This document shows positions 22,561-36,310 of a stretch of 64,000 nt of DNA, in pieces. Origin of the DNA: Synchiropus splendidus (lineage: Eukaryota > Chordata > Actinopteri > Syngnathiformes > Callionymidae). The stretch is from the NCBI RefSeq assembly GCF_027744825.2, contig NC_071334.1, positions 63,214,937 through 63,278,936 on the forward strand. Direction: 5' to 3'. The notes beneath the pieces are model-generated. The model did not search any database. It saw nothing but the letters and a program-made list of their open reading frames with translations, and was not told the DNA's origin. The first letter of the stretch is position 1; every line of letters begins with the position of its first letter. A program made the translations under genes and the position numbers.

Positions 22561-25280
22561 TATATTTCCGTTAAAGAAATTCACTGAATAAAAGAGGAAT
22601 TAATGTTTTCAATTACTTGAGTCTTTAGTCATGCTGTATTTGTACTTTCCTGTGTTGGCAAGTAAAATGATCTACTTACGACAGAATACAATGAAAAAAA
22701 GAAAGCATTTTTGCACCTTATCAATAGGCGGGTCACGGTAACATGGTGGTTTCAGAAGCAGCATGCAGCTACCTACTTTGAGCCAACAGCAGGAACATGG
22801 ACCAATCACGGGCCCATCAGATTTCTATAGACAACCACTCACACACACAACCAGGGGCAGCTGGTGGAAAGAAAATCTAGGGATGCACTCCAACTCCCAC
22901 AACTGGACCTGTCAATCAGCTTCCCTTGACAACCCGACTGTGTCGTGCACCGAGGCTGATGCTTGTTGATGTAAATCTTCCTCAACGCAGAGCACCGGTC
23001 GCGTGCCCCTGAACATGGCCCTGTTTAGTGCTGAGATTTGTGTGCCCCAGTCGGAAATGGGTCTCGTGCGCTCCCAAATGGAACTAGGGTAGGGTAGGGT
23101 ACCATCCGTATTGGGAGTGGTGGTGCTTTGAACAATGATAGTCCATTGAGAATGTGGGTGAGACAGGGATCAAGGGAATGGAAAAGTTCTATTTTGTGTC
23201 TTCCATGGTGTGCTGTGTGTCCTGCTATTCAACGTTCATTGAAAATTCGGCAACAGAGTCAAAACTGTTACTCCACAGCAGATGGGAACAGGAACTGAAA
23301 ACAGGCACGTTAAGAGAATCATAAATAGAGACAGAGAATGAAGGATCCTGCCTCTCACCTGATGTAGCTGGGATGAAATTTGTTTCCTGAGGCTTTGAGA
23401 AAATGAAGGTATAACTGAATATTTTCAGATAATTTCACAGCTCACACACATAAACAAGACAGCAAAGCCTCTCCAATGTGCCTCCAGAAATTCTGTGTGA
23501 CCTTCTGAGGACGCTTCTCCTCAACACAACAATTTACTGCTGAGTTAGTTCAAGGGCAGAACAACAAACTTGCAAACAGGATTTATTGACAAAGAGACTG
23601 CTAAAATATACTTATAGCATGACATAAGTGAACTCATTTAAAAGAACAATAGCCACGGGAGCAAATCAATATTTGATGTTTTTACCTCATTGAGGCATAG
23701 TTCTTCCTGATAGACAGGAAAGAACAATAAACAATATCACATTTATTAATCCGTAATAAATGCTTACACAAATCAGAGTTTCTGAATGAAACCAGGTTAA
23801 TCCATTACTCATGTTGTCAAAAGGTTTGGCCCAAAAACGTGCTCACTTGGTTAATTGGACACCTAGGTATGTGTGTGTGTGTCCTGCGACCTGTCCATGG
23901 TGTATTCCTGCCTCTCGCCCAATGACTGCTGGGATAGGCTCCCACACTCCCCACAATGCTGAACAGGACTAAGCTGTGGTTAACCGACGATGTAGGTATA
24001 TATATGTATGGAATGCTGCGTTCCTGACGTAATGGGAGGTGCACAGATACACCCCTCGTGGTTGCCCTTTCCCCTTTTTTCCCCTGCATCAGAAAACCGA
24101 CTCTTCTTGAAATATTTTTTTCTTCATTCTTAAATTCATGAGGAATTTCTCCTGGGTCGAACACCAGCCCCCAATTCCTTAGTTCCCCAAATTAGCTGAA
24201 TAAATCAGAAATGAAGAAAGAAGGAAATTTAAGAGGGAAAACAGATCTTTTTTGTGCATAAGCTGCAACGGTCCATTAGCAGCGGGCACATTGGTGCTGT
24301 CTGTGCCGCAGAAAATGTATGTGGATCACTTCTAGTGATCCTCTAATTCTAGTTTTGAAAACGGGGTCCAGCATCAAGACTGACTCATGAAACAATCTCG
24401 GCAATGTTCTGAATTTCAATCATGAACTTTTTATTATTAAAGGGTCCACATTTTTGTCACCCTCCAGTTGATCGTCTCTGTTGGCCGAGCTGCAGACGCG
24501 CAGGCGAAAAAGTAAATAAAACGCCTGTGATGTCATCACATCAATATTTTTGCCAGGATGACGCTCAAATAGAATGTGAGCATAAGGTTCAGGAGGGAGC
24601 AAAAGAAAAAGTGTCCACTATCTTCAAGGAACAGAAGAGATGTCAAAATTTCATGACACGGTCATCATGACGTTCATCCAGAGCTTTTCCATCGAGACAC
24701 CTTCCCACTGTATACATACATATTTATGACATTGTTTTACTGTCTGCATGCACCACCATTGTTTGAATATAACATTAGATTAGATGTCCTTCATATGCCC
24801 ATTAAAATAAAACCACAAGTTTTTTTAATGCCTAAATATAGAAGCTTTCTGTCGATTTAAATGTTAAAATTATTACTGTCAAAAATAACCATCAGCAGAG
24901 AGATTTTTCTTCATGAACAGAAGCATTTGTCTTTTCACCAGACCTCAGGCGACCTCGAAGTCAAACCAAGTGAAACACTGGTTTCACTGGTCGTATGAGT
25001 GAGTCAAGCTTTGAATGCTGCATATTCTGCAGCCTGGTGTTTTTTTTTCATAGGGAATGAGGTTTGAGGTTACTCTTGATAAACTCAAACCCAGTGAGGG
25101 TTCAGAACGTCCCCCAAGCCATGTTGTCTGGGTCAATAGTGAAACTATGACGCGCTGGAACATCTATGCTCAGGATATGGTAAACAGAGAAGATGTCGTG
25201 ATCATGGATGTTTATAGGAACACTTTGTAAACAGCACTATTTATGTTGAGCAAAGACAAACGAAATAGCTTAAGATGGCA
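22561..25280. other. Spacer Z (C to D)
   Basis: No gene recognised. Compared with E-F (36311-39000), about 377 bases after 22890 are missing; the H flank near 59815 has the longer form, so C suffered a deletion. From about 23840 to 23990 lies the 3' part of the fish repeat. Bases about 24270-24720 include a stretch that E-F lacks. From about 25070 the conserved promoter flank of copy D begins (CTCAAACCCAGTGAGGG). Confidence 0.6.
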
Positions 25281-25354
25281 CTATATACCCAGGTGTTCAT
25301 CTTGGCACTCTCAGAAGGCAGCAGAGCACCTGGTCTCCACATCTACCACCAACG
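25281..25354 (+). promoter_or_regulatory. Copy D TATA box and non-coding first exon
   Basis: TATATAC at 25282-25288. The likely transcription start is near 25312, and the non-coding exon ends at 25354 before GTAAGA. The upstream 200 bases match B and F. Confidence 0.65.
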
Positions 25355-25471
25355 GTAAGATGTCCATGAGTTATGCTCGATACAGAATGTAAAACTGATT
25401 TCTCTGAAATGGTCTGCAAGAACAGGAAGACCAAAGAAGATTGAATTCTCCTGCTGGGTTCGTTCCCCACC

Positions 25472-25971
25472 ATGAAGATGTGGGCTGCTCTTCTGCTCTT
25501 CCTCTGCTCAGCAGGTGCGTTTGATCCTGAGAATTAAAATTGTTCATGTTGTCACTATTTTTATCCTCAATTCCAGGCATTTCACACGTTTCAAGTATGA
25601 GCACATTATTCGAGGGAAAACTCCCAAATGGTGCAGAGGTGGACATAGGAATGTGTCCCATCACTTATTTGGGAAAGAACTATACCTGGATCACAGTAAG
25701 TCAATGTTCTTGAATCTCAGACAAAGAGCCTCGAAACAGCAACTCAGGCTGCTCCTGTTTGAAGAGAGAGCTGGAGTTCAGACTGAGCTGGGTCAAATAT
25801 GAGCCTCAATTTGGATCAGATTTTACATGTTTACACAGCTATCTTTTACTAATGGGGCGACACAGTGGAGCTTCAGGTTTGACTCCAGCTCTGGACCTAT
25901 CTGAGTGGACCTGCGTGGGTTTTCTCAAGTTTCCTCCCACAGCCACATGCTCACTAGGTGAATTGCCCCAA

Positions 25972-26033
<62 letters not shown>

Positions 26034-29000
26034 TGGGTGTGAATGGTGTGTGTGGCCTGCGATGGACTGGTGACCTGTCCAGAATGTATTCCTGCCTCTC
26101 GCCCATTGACCGCTGAGATAGGCTCCATCTCTCCCCGCTACATTCAACAGGACTCAGCGCTGGTTCACTGACGATGGATGGATGTTTTTGTCATGTTCTC
26201 ACAAGGCTCTAGATTTGAATAAAGGGGCTGTTGGAGTGTTTCAGTAGCAGATCCCTGTCATAATGTAAACCTGCAGAAATCAATGAACCTTGAACAATGA
26301 CACTATGTTTCTTTCTTCTTCAGGTTGGTGCTGATCCCAAATCAGTCCGCATCTGCTACCAAGATGCCAAGTCTGTTTATACTGGAGACTGTGTGGTGAT
26401 GCAGCATGATAATGCAATCACAGGATTTTATATTGTAATTTATGGCGACATTAATCGAAAACAAAGCTTCGAAAATCTATTACCAAACCTGGTTCTTGAA
26501 GATGGAAATTGCATCATTCTTATGAGGCTTGTTGATTCAGCAGACTCTGATATTGTAAGTGATCGCTCTCTCTCTCACACACACATGTGCACACAAAGGT
26601 TTGTCCCTCTATCTTTGTGGGGACCTCACATTGCCATCATGCTCCCTCCAGCCTCTCACCCTTAACTCAACTCTCCAAGAGAAATGGCTGACCTTAACCA
26701 GGACACTGAACCAAACTGAAACCCATTTAGAATGACGCAGTTATTTGAAAGTTTTAATCCTTAAATTGAGGCTTAACCTTGTCTGGACTGGCAAAATGTC
26801 CCCAAAAAATCCACGTTCCCCACAAGGATAGCTGTATGAGGACCACACACACACACATCACTCTTTATTCTCTTTCAGTTTTACGTCAGTTTGGATGGAT
26901 TTGGAGCTCAATCATTCTTCATTGTCGAATCCTACGCCAGCCACTCAACCTTTGTAAGTTCTTTGTCACACTCTCCTATGATTCAATGCTTTGGACTTGG
27001 AACGTCAGCAACATAATGAGGACCTGTTCAGATCAACACCCTAAATTTTTTTGTTTTTTTCAGGACGTTTCTTTGCTTCACCGAGGAGGCGTATTTACCA
27101 CTCATAAAATGAACGCAGATAATTCTTCCTTAATCATAGACACCAGTAGCTGCAGATATGAAGGTCAATCAGTCAAATCAATATTTGCGTTCTTCACTTT
27201 TATTTCTTTATTTTATAATTGTTTTCTGCCACTGAAATCACAGAAATTATTTTTGAAAGAGGATCAATAATTGACTACGACTCTGTGACCTGCCAATCAC
27301 TGTTGTGCAGCAACATTTCGCGGATCACTACATCAGGATGTGCCAACGGCGAGACCTGCATCAATAGCAGGTAAATCTGTCTACACTGATACGGCTCTGT
27401 TCTCTGCTAGGAAATGTTCAGGCCTGTGGTCAGACTGACTCCTCCCCTGTTGTTTTGCTCTCCGCTCTAACCAGGTGTGAGGCCTCCAAACGGAGGGTGT
27501 GTACTGTTTCTGGCCGCACCATCGTGTCCTTTCATGAGGACGTCGTAAATATCCCCGATCGCTGCACCTACATGCTGGTCACCAACAAACAAGGCAACTT
27601 CAAGCTTTACGGCAAATTTCAAGAGCGACGTCGAAGAGATGTGGCTTTGCTGTCTGAAGTCATCCTGGATTTCAACGGTGAAATCTTCTATCTGAAACAG
27701 GGCAGCAAACTTGAGGTAGGTTCTTCTTCCTCTGAAGACTTAGGGATGTGAGCGACAACAAAGAACCAAGAATAGATTTCTTTTCTCCTTTGAACTCCAC
27801 TTCCATCAATGTTATATCATACTGTCCTTGGACCAGCGCCTCACCATCAGAAGGGTCTTTGAAGGTTGAATTGAACCTCCACCTGTCATAGACTGGCTGA
27901 GGTCATGTGGGCTAATAGAGAGATTTGGTGCTGTTCTGTTGGCTTATTGGCTTCACTTCCGTGGTAGGAGCACCGTAATGCTACTGCCACCTGGTATTGT
28001 TAAACAGATTACATATCGACAAATGAATGTTGAGTAAAGACGTCCCAATATGGGTGGAAGAGAACGGTTGGGCAGAGCTGTGTGTGCTCTTACAGTTCTG
28101 TAGTGCAGTCGCTTCTGTCACAAGTTTCCTGAATTAGTCTGTGCTGAGTGGATTCATTTCAGTTTCAGAGTTCCATTTCAGTATTTCCCTCTGAATGCAG
28201 AAAGATGCTGTTGAGCATCCTGCGGGGCCTGGTGTGCTGGAGATGGATGGTGTGAGGTTCTCCAAGAGCCAACAGGGAGTTACTGCCTCACTGAGACTCG
28301 GTCATAGGAATCTCACTGTCATCTTCGACGGAAACACCGCTCACGTGATAGGTAACCAAATCCAAGCACGGATCCTGCTGATGGGAAGACTGATCCTGTT
28401 TCGTCGACACGTGTTCTCTCCTGCAGCTCCAGACGGGGCCAGACTGACTGGTCCTTGTGGGGACCTGACCAACCCGCAGAACACCGTGCCAGCTAGCCCT
28501 GAATGGAAGCTGAGTGATCCGGGGTATGACACTCTCACGCTCATCCTTATTAAAGACATGACCTTCATCCAGAGCTTTGAATGTTTTGAGACTTGCAGCA
28601 GACCCATGCTCAATGTCCATGAGACATTTGGATTCTTCTATCTGACCTAACTGAAAAAGTCTGTGTCTCTCATGAGCATGTTGTTTATGCAGCTGCTCTG
28701 TCTCCCTCCAGCTGCTCCTCTAATTTCCGTGATCCTGATCCGGCCATCAACTGTACAGATGCAACTGAATAGTAAGAGTTCTTCACTGCATCAGTGGGCT
28801 AGTGCTTTTTCATGAAGTGAATAAAAGACCTGTGCTTGTGTCCAGCTGTGAAGCACTGACCCGCCCGCCCTTCGCTCTGTGTCACCGCCATCTGGACCCC
28901 ATCGGCTTCATTGCTAGCTGCACCAGTATTCTCTGCCATTACCCAGCTGTGGACAATATTCAGTGTCATCTGCTGAAGGCCTACGTCACAGCGTGCAACC

Positions 29001-30555
29001 TGCTGGCTCCCAACGCTCTGACCAACTGGAGGCCATCGGTGGGATGTGGTGAGAGATTCAACACAGTCTCAATCATTGTTTCTCTTCACTGCGAAACACA
29101 AAAGGCAGGATTAACATGTTCTTCTCGATAAATGCAGTTGCTGCTCTGCAAGTCTTGATAACTGACAACACTTCACCCTGTCTGTGAGCTCTTTCCTTGC
29201 CTGCGTGAGTGAGACTAACCTCTGCGTCTCCCCCAGGTGAGCCCACCGTGGACTTATGCCTGGACACACACTGCAGCGAGAATGAGTTCTGCGGGCAGAC
29301 ACGTGGAGGAGAAGCACGTTGCTTTTGTCGTGCCATTTTTTCTGCCGATTATCAGTTCACAAACACCTTTGGTAGGAAAATATCCACACACGTCCGTACA
29401 TGTCTGGAGAGTGAGACGCTTGAGTCCCCCTTTGCTCGTAGGTGGACCAGTGATATGCAACAGCACCTCTGCTACAATCAGTCTGGCCAACTGCCTCCTG
29501 GAAGAAAGACGGATCGACTACAGAACCTTAGCCCTCAGAGACAGAAGCTGCCGGGGCTCTTTCGACAACCAAACCCATCAAGTGACCTTTTTCTACGACA
29601 GTCAAAACCTCTGTCAAACCCATGTGACGGTGAGACCCTGCAGTGAGATTTGACATGTGTAAAAAGAGATGGATTAACTCTGATACTTTTTCATAGCAAA
29701 ACGAAAGCCACATCATCTACAACAACAGCATCACAGTGGACGGTGCGTCCCAGAACAGGATCATCACTCGCCAGCGCCAGATTGGCATCGACTTTTCCTG
29801 TGTTCACTTCAAACCTGCGATGCAGACGGTGGTGTTCCGTGTCCGTGGAAGGTCAGCAGCCCGACCATCTGGACCTGCTTCCACTGGGACTTTGCCTTAA
29901 TCGACCTCTTGTGTTTGACAGCTCAGTGTTGCAGCGGGTGGTCGGCTACTGGACCTACACTCTGGTCATGACGGCCTACTTAGACGAGGCCCTGACTCGC
30001 TTGATCGGCCCCAACACTGAGCTCAGGTTGGATCAGCCAGTGTGGGTGAAGATAGAGGCCATTGGACTAGACAATCCTGTTCTTGCTCTGGTCACGGAGT
30101 CCTGCTGGATGACGCCATCTTCTGACGTCAGCCTGGAACATTTCCTGGTTATGAACGGGTGAGAATGCAGCTGAAGCAGATGCTGAGAATCCATGCTTAC
30201 ACACAGAGCTTCTGTGTCATCGCAGCTGTGCCAATCTTTTGGACGGAACAGTGGTGGTGGACACAAACGGTGTTGGGATGTTCAACATCTTCTCCTTCAA
30301 CATGTTTGAGTTTGTGGGGCATGTTAGCGACCTCAATCTGCACTGTAGGGTGCAGATATGCAACACTCTGGTGGACGATTGTGTGCCTGTAAGTAACACA
30401 CATGCATGAGCCCACACACACACACACAGAAATACTTATGTCTCCCTCATTATGAGCAGAACTGTGAAGGTGAGGGCAGTGGGAGATCACGCCGATCCAC
30501 AGATGAAGAGGACTCCATCATCTCCATTCAGTGGAACATCGAGGAACCCAACTAA
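25472..30555 (+). CDS. Copy D: secreted VWD-C8-ZP protein, alpha-tectorin-like, complete (806 aa)
   Basis: Exons: 25472-25514, 25577-25695, 26324-26554, 26879-26953, 27064-27163, 27244-27370, 27475-27715, 28201-28351, 28427-28523, 28712-28771, 28846-29048, 29237-29371, 29442-29629, 29697-29851, 29922-30158, 30226-30388, 30460-30555. The frame is open throughout. Exon 3 has 77 codons as in copy A, and several residues (NADNSS in exon 5, DSAD at the end of exon 3) group D with A. Exon 2 has LFEGKLPNG like G, where B and F have LLRDK. From exon 9 to the end of exon 16 every junction lies exactly 24,599 bases from its counterpart in A, introns included, which suggests sequence exchange between the two. 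The C-terminal modules match the other copies almost residue for residue. Confidence 0.88.
25854..26185. repeat. Fish interspersed repeat in intron 2 of copy D, with (GT)n
   Basis: Same repeat as in copy B. The TG tract at about 25975-26030 is about 25 units long, longer than in B or F. Confidence 0.75.
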
Positions 30556-30776
30556 CGATTTGGTCTGCCGGGATAAATGGATGCATGGTGGGGATGATGG
30601 GCTTCTCTTCTACTTACCTTGTGTTGAAGGACCGTATTTTGAAAGTTGACGGTTCTGCTTCAGTACAACATGTAACCAACAACTGGGACTATGGTGAAGT
30701 GTAGGGTGTGCATGCCGTTGTTATGAGTGGTGGACGTCTTCTTAGATTTACTCTAGAACTGGGTGAATTATTTGGG

Positions 30777-30782
30777 AATAAA
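30777..30782 (+). terminator. Copy D poly(A) signal AATAAA
   Basis: AATAAA about 220 bases after the stop at 30555, in the same position as in copy B. Confidence 0.7.
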
Positions 30783-30936
30783 TAAGTTTTAACATCTTCT
30801 TGGGTATCATCTGTACACAACCAACTATAAAAGAAGGAACAAGACAAGCTCTCTCCATCTGCAAGATATTTACATGAAACAAACTTCCATAGGATAAATA
30901 CACTGCATAACAGAGGAAGAGGAAGTTTTCAGTTTT

Positions 30937-31118
30937 TGTCACATGTAGCGGGTTCTTGGGGGTGTGGTCTTTCACCTAGTGACCACAGGGATGATGGGTA
31001 GGGACCTGTGATTCCTTATTAATAGAGTCTGTATGGGACTGTTTAACCTCTGTTCCTGCAAACTGAATAAAACTACACAGAACTTGACCTGCGACTCAGA
31101 CTCCTTTGTCCTGCCACA
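30937..31118 (+). mobile_element. Short LTR of gypsy-type element 1 (D block)
   Basis: Copy of the 182-base LTR at 17371-17552, at the same place behind the gene, again followed by TTGGTGGCCC. It was present before the block was duplicated. Confidence 0.75.
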
Positions 31119-31617
31119 TTGGTGGCCCTGTTATGGACATGCAGGAGGTGGACGTTATGTCTCCTCTTCAGCGCCAGCACTCCAGCTCCCACAACTGGTC
31201 AATGTCGGTGGATCAGTGAAACTGCCTGAGTTTAGGCAGAGCTATCCTGCTCCATGGTTTGAGCAGATCAAAGCACTTTTCCACCCATGAGAAGTTGTCT
31301 CGGATGAGTCGAGGTATTATTTGGTGGTCGCGGCTCTGGACTGACAGTCCACACTTTGGGTGATGCAGCTCCTGTGAGCTCCACCGCGTCATGGGAAGTA
31401 CGCCCTCCGGTGCTAGAGATTGTCAGCAGCAGGAGAGCAGATAGCCTCCATCACATCCAGGCTTGGCCGATGGTACTGCGGTGGACCTGGTGGATGAGAT
31501 GCTGTCGTTACTCGGTTTGGAGGACGACGGTTTCCTGTTTCCACATCTCTTCAAGTGCCACTGATGTTGGCTCGATGTTAGCGAACTCACCGTGCTTTGC
31601 TGCAGTTTGGCTGAGGA

Positions 31618-32971
31618 TGTCATGATCCTGCTTTTATTTTGTGCCTTTAGTCATGTTTGGTTTCTCCCGTCTCCCTTCCTGTTTGTGTGGCACACGGCTG
31701 GAGCCAATTATCCCCTGATTACTTTATTACAAAAACACCTGGACTCCAGCACTGGGTGCCAGATAGTGTCTTCTAGTTCCTTGGACTCTCTCATTGCTCG
31801 GGAGTCGGCGGCTGGAAAGCCACGCAGGAGTCTTCTGGAGGCGGTGGCTGGAAAGCCACGCAGGAGTCCTCGGGAGGCGGCGGCTTAGGAGCCATGCCGG
31901 AGCTTTCGGGAGGCAACGGCTCCCCCGTTTGATGAAGAGCAGAGGAAGCAAGAGGAGCACCGGACAGATCAGAGCGGGAGGAAAGCCGCGCAACTGTCTC
32001 AGAATAGAGTCCAACACCTCAAAAATAGACCGAGTCATCCTCTCCATATTACTCAAACTGGTTGCCTGAGTGTCTAGGGCAAGGGTGGGCAATCCGGTCC
32101 TCAAAGGGCCGTGGTGGTGCAGGTTTTTCTTCCAACCAAACAAGCTCACACAGTTTGACCAATGAAGTTGAGGTGACTGACTGAGTGATTGTACCCCTAA
32201 GACCCCTGTTGGTGAAAAAGTGTCCTCTTGATTGGTTGGAACAAAAACCTGCACCCACTGCGGCCCTTTGTGGAACAGTTTGCCCACCCCTGGTCTAGGG
32301 CGTCCTGCCAGCCTTTCACCACTGCTGGGTCCATGTTATTGGCCAGATCGTACTGTCACGATTCGAGGACGAGGAGCGAATGCCACGTATTGAGGACGTG
32401 GCGCTGGACCCAAGTGCGAGTGGTGAAGGTTCCAGTGAGGCAGGAGTGAGTTAAAAATAATATTTAATAATTAAACAAACAAAAACACAACAGAAAGCGT
32501 CACCGAACCGGGAGAAAATTAAGCAAAAGCTGAAAGTACAACGAGCCGAGAAACTACAAAAGAATACAGGAAACGCATGGAAACTGGGTGAAACTAAACA
32601 CTTAACTCAGGGCACCAGGGTTACAGACAAAGCAATCAAAAAACAAACTAGCTAGTACACAGAACCAGAGGCCGAACGACAGAGAGACAATTTACCGTCG
32701 GAAATGAGAGTCCAAATCACAGGGAACTAGAGGAGCAAATACAAGGAAACTAGTCCAACACCGGAAGCAAAAGGAGAGACGATCACAGGGAGCAATGAGA
32801 GAGTCCAAGGAACTAGAAGACATGATCTGGCACCCGGTGCTGGAGTCCAGGTGTTTTTGTAATAAAGTAATCAGGGGATAATTGGCTCCAGCCGTGTGCC
32901 ACACAAACAGGAAGGGAGGCGGGATAAACCAAACATGACTAGAGGGACAAAATAAAAGCAGGATCATGACA
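31618..32971 (-). mobile_element. Element 2 in the D block, carrying a hAT-type MITE
   Basis: Duplicate of 18052-19231 with the same GAGGA flanks (31613-31617 and 32972-32976) and a full reverse LTR at 32354-32971. The internal GC-rich repeats have a different number and order of units than in the B block (one block is lost around 31905-31925), which shows turnover since duplication. Confidence 0.75.
32080..32292. mobile_element. hAT-type MITE, 213 bp
   Basis: Termini CAAGGGTGGGCAA and TTGCCCACCCCTG, flanked by the 8-bp duplication GTCTAGGG (32072-32079 and 32293-32300). The homologous place in the B block (18552-18559) has one GTCTAGGG and no insertion. No coding sequence inside. Confidence 0.9.
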
Positions 32972-33176
32972 GAGGAGGTGGAGCGGATCCTGCTGACTTC
33001 CAGACTACACAAGCGGCAGAGTTGGCGGTGGCAGTTGGTGTCTCCGATCAACGACTGTGGAGACCTTTGCTTCTTCCATCAGTGTTTCGGCAACAAGACT
33101 CTCTCGGTGCGTCCAACCTTGTGCGTTCGAGGCGCTGGGAAAAAACATAGCCGTCGTTGCACCAACTCAGCACGTT

Positions 33177-34640
33177 ATATGCCGTGAAGCACCGGGTCCA
33201 GCTACAGGCAGTGACACAAAATGAGCTAAAAATCAGCCCGTTAACTATTTGAGAGTTTTGTTTAAGAACCGAGACGTTACATTTGTTTCGTTTGTGGACT
33301 GTGTCTTTTACTTTTGTTTTGTGTTGTATGGAAGTGGTCTCTCTGTGTTAGCTTGAAACAAATTTATGTTAAATTTCCCCTTCGAGGCTGCTGGAGTGCT
33401 TGGAGAATGGAGACAATCATGTTGTGTCCACCTTCCCCTCGACTGGGGACATAATAATATGTTTGTACAGGTGCAGCTCTCCACCACACCTGGGTTCTAT
33501 AGCGCTGCTGGATCAAGACATCTTCCCACTGTATTCATGGTTTTACAGTCAGCATACACCATCATTGTTTGAATATAATGTCAGATTAGATGTCCTTCAA
33601 GTATATTTTTTCAAATGCCTAAATGTAGAAGCTTTCTGTCTATTGAAATGTTGGGGGAAATACTGTACAATGGATGGCAGCATCTGCGATGTGGATATTA
33701 CAGAAACAATATCACCTCGAAATTTGGAGCACCACCTTGATTAGCGCTTTACTTAAATTAATTAACCATAGCAAATACATTAATAAAATTGCATAATCAT
33801 TTTCTGAATAATCTGAATTTTCAAAGTTACTTTGGAATGCTTTTTATTAAAGAAAAGCAGGACAGATAGAACAGGAAAGAATATGCAATGAGATGAAATG
33901 GAGATGATCCCGTCAATATTGTGGTGGGAGTCAGCTGTGATGTACTATCAAAGTTAGCTCAGACGTGTGTGTAAACCTGCTGGGAAAGTTGTGACTGTCA
34001 ACCTCGGTTTACTAAGAACCCTAACACACCAGTCTGTGCACAGTGACAAACAGTGTCTTACTTTGTAGCGATGGATGGAAGGATGAGAGAGAAAGACGAG
34101 ATGAATCCATGATGGAAGAGATGAATCAATGAACTGGTTGGAGTGGAGACGTGGAAGGAGGCGAACAGCTTTGGGACAAGAGAAGAGAAGGTTGGCTGAG
34201 AAGAAAGTTATGATGAATAAAGTTTTGTTGTCAAACAGCCTATGTTTTGTCCAGAGAATGTTTACTCTTGATGAACTTAAACCAAGTGAGGGTTCAGAAC
34301 GTCATGATGTCTGGGTCAATAATGAAACTATGACGCGCTGGAACATCTATGCTGTCATGATATGGTAAACAGAATATGTGGTGACCATGGCTGTCTAGAC
34401 CAACACTAAACACCACTATGAATGTTGAGCAAAGACAAACAAAAGATCTGGTTATAAGATTGTGCTCATCCATGCAGTCTCAGAAGGCAGCAGAGCACCT
34501 GGTCTCCACACCAACCACCAACGGTAAGATATCCATGAGTTATGCTCGATACAGAAAGTAAAACTGATTTCTCTGAAATGGTCTGGAAGAACAGGAAGAC
34601 CAAAGAAGATTGAATTCTCCTGCTGGGTTCGTTCCCCACC
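33177..34640. other. Spacer Y end and promoter of copy E
   Basis: Nearly the same as 19437-20900 at an offset of 13,740. TATAAG of the copy E promoter lies at 34453-34458, and the non-coding exon ends near 34523. No other gene seen. Confidence 0.6.
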
Positions 34641-36310
34641 ATGAAGATGTGGGCTGCTCTTCTGCTCTTCCTCTGCTCAGCAGGTGCGTTTGATCCTGAG
34701 AATTAAAATTGTTCATGTTGTCACTATTTTTATCCTCAATTCCAGACATTTCACACGTTTCAAGTTTGAGCACATTATTACGGGATAAACTCCCAAATGG
34801 TGCAGAGGTGGACATAGGAATGTGTCCCATCACTTATTTGGGAGACGTACACCTGGATGACAGTAAGTCAAGCGACAAAGAGCCTCGAAACAGCAACTCA
34901 GGCTGCTCCTGTTTGAAGAGAGAGCTGGAGTTCAGATTGCGCTGAGTCAAATATGAGCTTCAATTTGAATCAGATTTTATATGTTTACACAGTAATGTTT
35001 TCCTAACGGGGCGACACAGTGGTGCAGCGGTTAGCACTGCTGCCTCTCAGCTTCAGGTTTGAATGTAGCTCTAAACCTTTCTGAGTGGAGTTTGCATTCT
35101 CCCCGTGCCAGTGTGGATTTGCTCCGGATACTCTGGTTTCCTCCCACAGCCACATGCTCACTAGGTGAATTGGGCACCAAAATAGGCCCTAAGTGCATGC
35201 ATATGTGTGTGTGAGTGGTGTATGTGTCTGCGTATTCCTGGCTCTCACCCAGTGACGGCTGGGAGAACTCCAGCACTCCCAGCAGCCAAGGCCTGGTTCA
35301 CTGACGATGGATGGATGTTTTTGTCATGTTCTCACAAGGCTCTAGATTTGAATAAAGGGGTTGTTGGAGTGTTTCAGTAGCAGATCCCTGTCACAATGTA
35401 AACCTGCAGAAATCAATGAATCTTGAACAATGACACTGTTTCTTTCTTCCTCAGGATAATGCTGACAGTGACGTGTCTGTAATAACTGGCGACTGTGTGA
35501 CCTGCGACCTGCCAATCGCTGACATCCTTGCAGATTTCTACCACAGATGATTAGAAATCAAAATGGTCATCTTTATTAGCCTTCTGCTGTGTGAAGGTTG
35601 GCATACATTTCCTTATTTACTTTATTTGGCATCATTTTATTCTAGTTTGGAGAATTTCTAGATGAAACAAAACATGCTGTGCCTCAGCTTCATAACAATT
35701 ATTCTTTCTCTGTTCACATTTTAGAACGCATGTATTTGGTTCGTGAATTAAATTAATTACATTAAAATAAAATGTTTCGCCAACTTTTAAACTATGTGGA
35801 AAAATGTGATGTTTTTGAAGTGTTACATCACATTAGCTGTTAGCTCTGTTAGCTGTGTTAGCTCTGCGGTGCAGACAGTCTTTGGCATCGCAGGTCTGAC
35901 AAGGATCTTTCTGTTGTGAAGGTGTCGCGTCAAATTAGAGGCGCATCTACTTTAAAAACAGCTAGAAGTTCTGCATTGTCATCAATCCCCCAGGTGAGCC
36001 CACCGTGGACTTATGCCTGGACACACACTGCAGCGAGAATGAGTTCTGCGGGCAGACACGTGGAGGAGAAGCACGTTGCTTTTGTCGTGCCATTTTTTCT
36101 GCCGATTATCAGTTCACAAACACCTTTGGTAGGAAAATATCCACACACGTCCGTACATGTCTGGAGAGTGAGACGCTTGAGTCCCCCTTTGCTCGTAGGT
36201 GGACCTGTGATATGCAACAGCACCTCTGCTACAATCAGTCTGGCCAACTGCCTCCTGGAAGAAAGACGGATCGACAGCATCACAGTGGATTCATCCACAA
36301 TATATTTACA
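34641..36310 (+). pseudogene. Copy E: truncated VWD-C8-ZP gene, duplicate of copy C
   Basis: Same architecture and same breaks as copy C at a constant offset of 13,740 bases: signal exon 34641-34683, shortened exon 2 34746-34862, exon 3/6 fusion from about 35455, exon 12 at 35994-36128 and a cut exon 13 from 36199 joined to exon 14 sequence. Only about a dozen differences were seen by eye over 3 kb. Exon 13 here reads TGGACCTGTGATATG where the others have AGTGATATG. After the fused exon 14 piece E keeps a short segment (TTTACATAAAACAAAC) that C has lost. Sharing of the breakpoints shows that the pseudogene formed before the 13.7-kb duplication. Confidence 0.85.
35008..35317. repeat. Fish interspersed repeat in copy E
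   Basis: Duplicate of the repeat at 21268-21577, differing by a base or two. Confidence 0.75.

Larger units (their letters stand above)
31119..33176 (+). pseudogene. Gypsy-type gag remnant (D block)
   Basis: Same broken gag motifs as in the B block, including KLPEFRQSYPAPWFEQIKAL and DLCFFHQCFGNKT, split by element 2 at 31618-32971. Confidence 0.7.

Noticed and set aside
23090..23103. Triple GGGTA near 23090 as telomere repeat
   Set aside because: The unit is GGGTA, not TTAGGG, and there are only three. It is shared with the E spacer by duplication.
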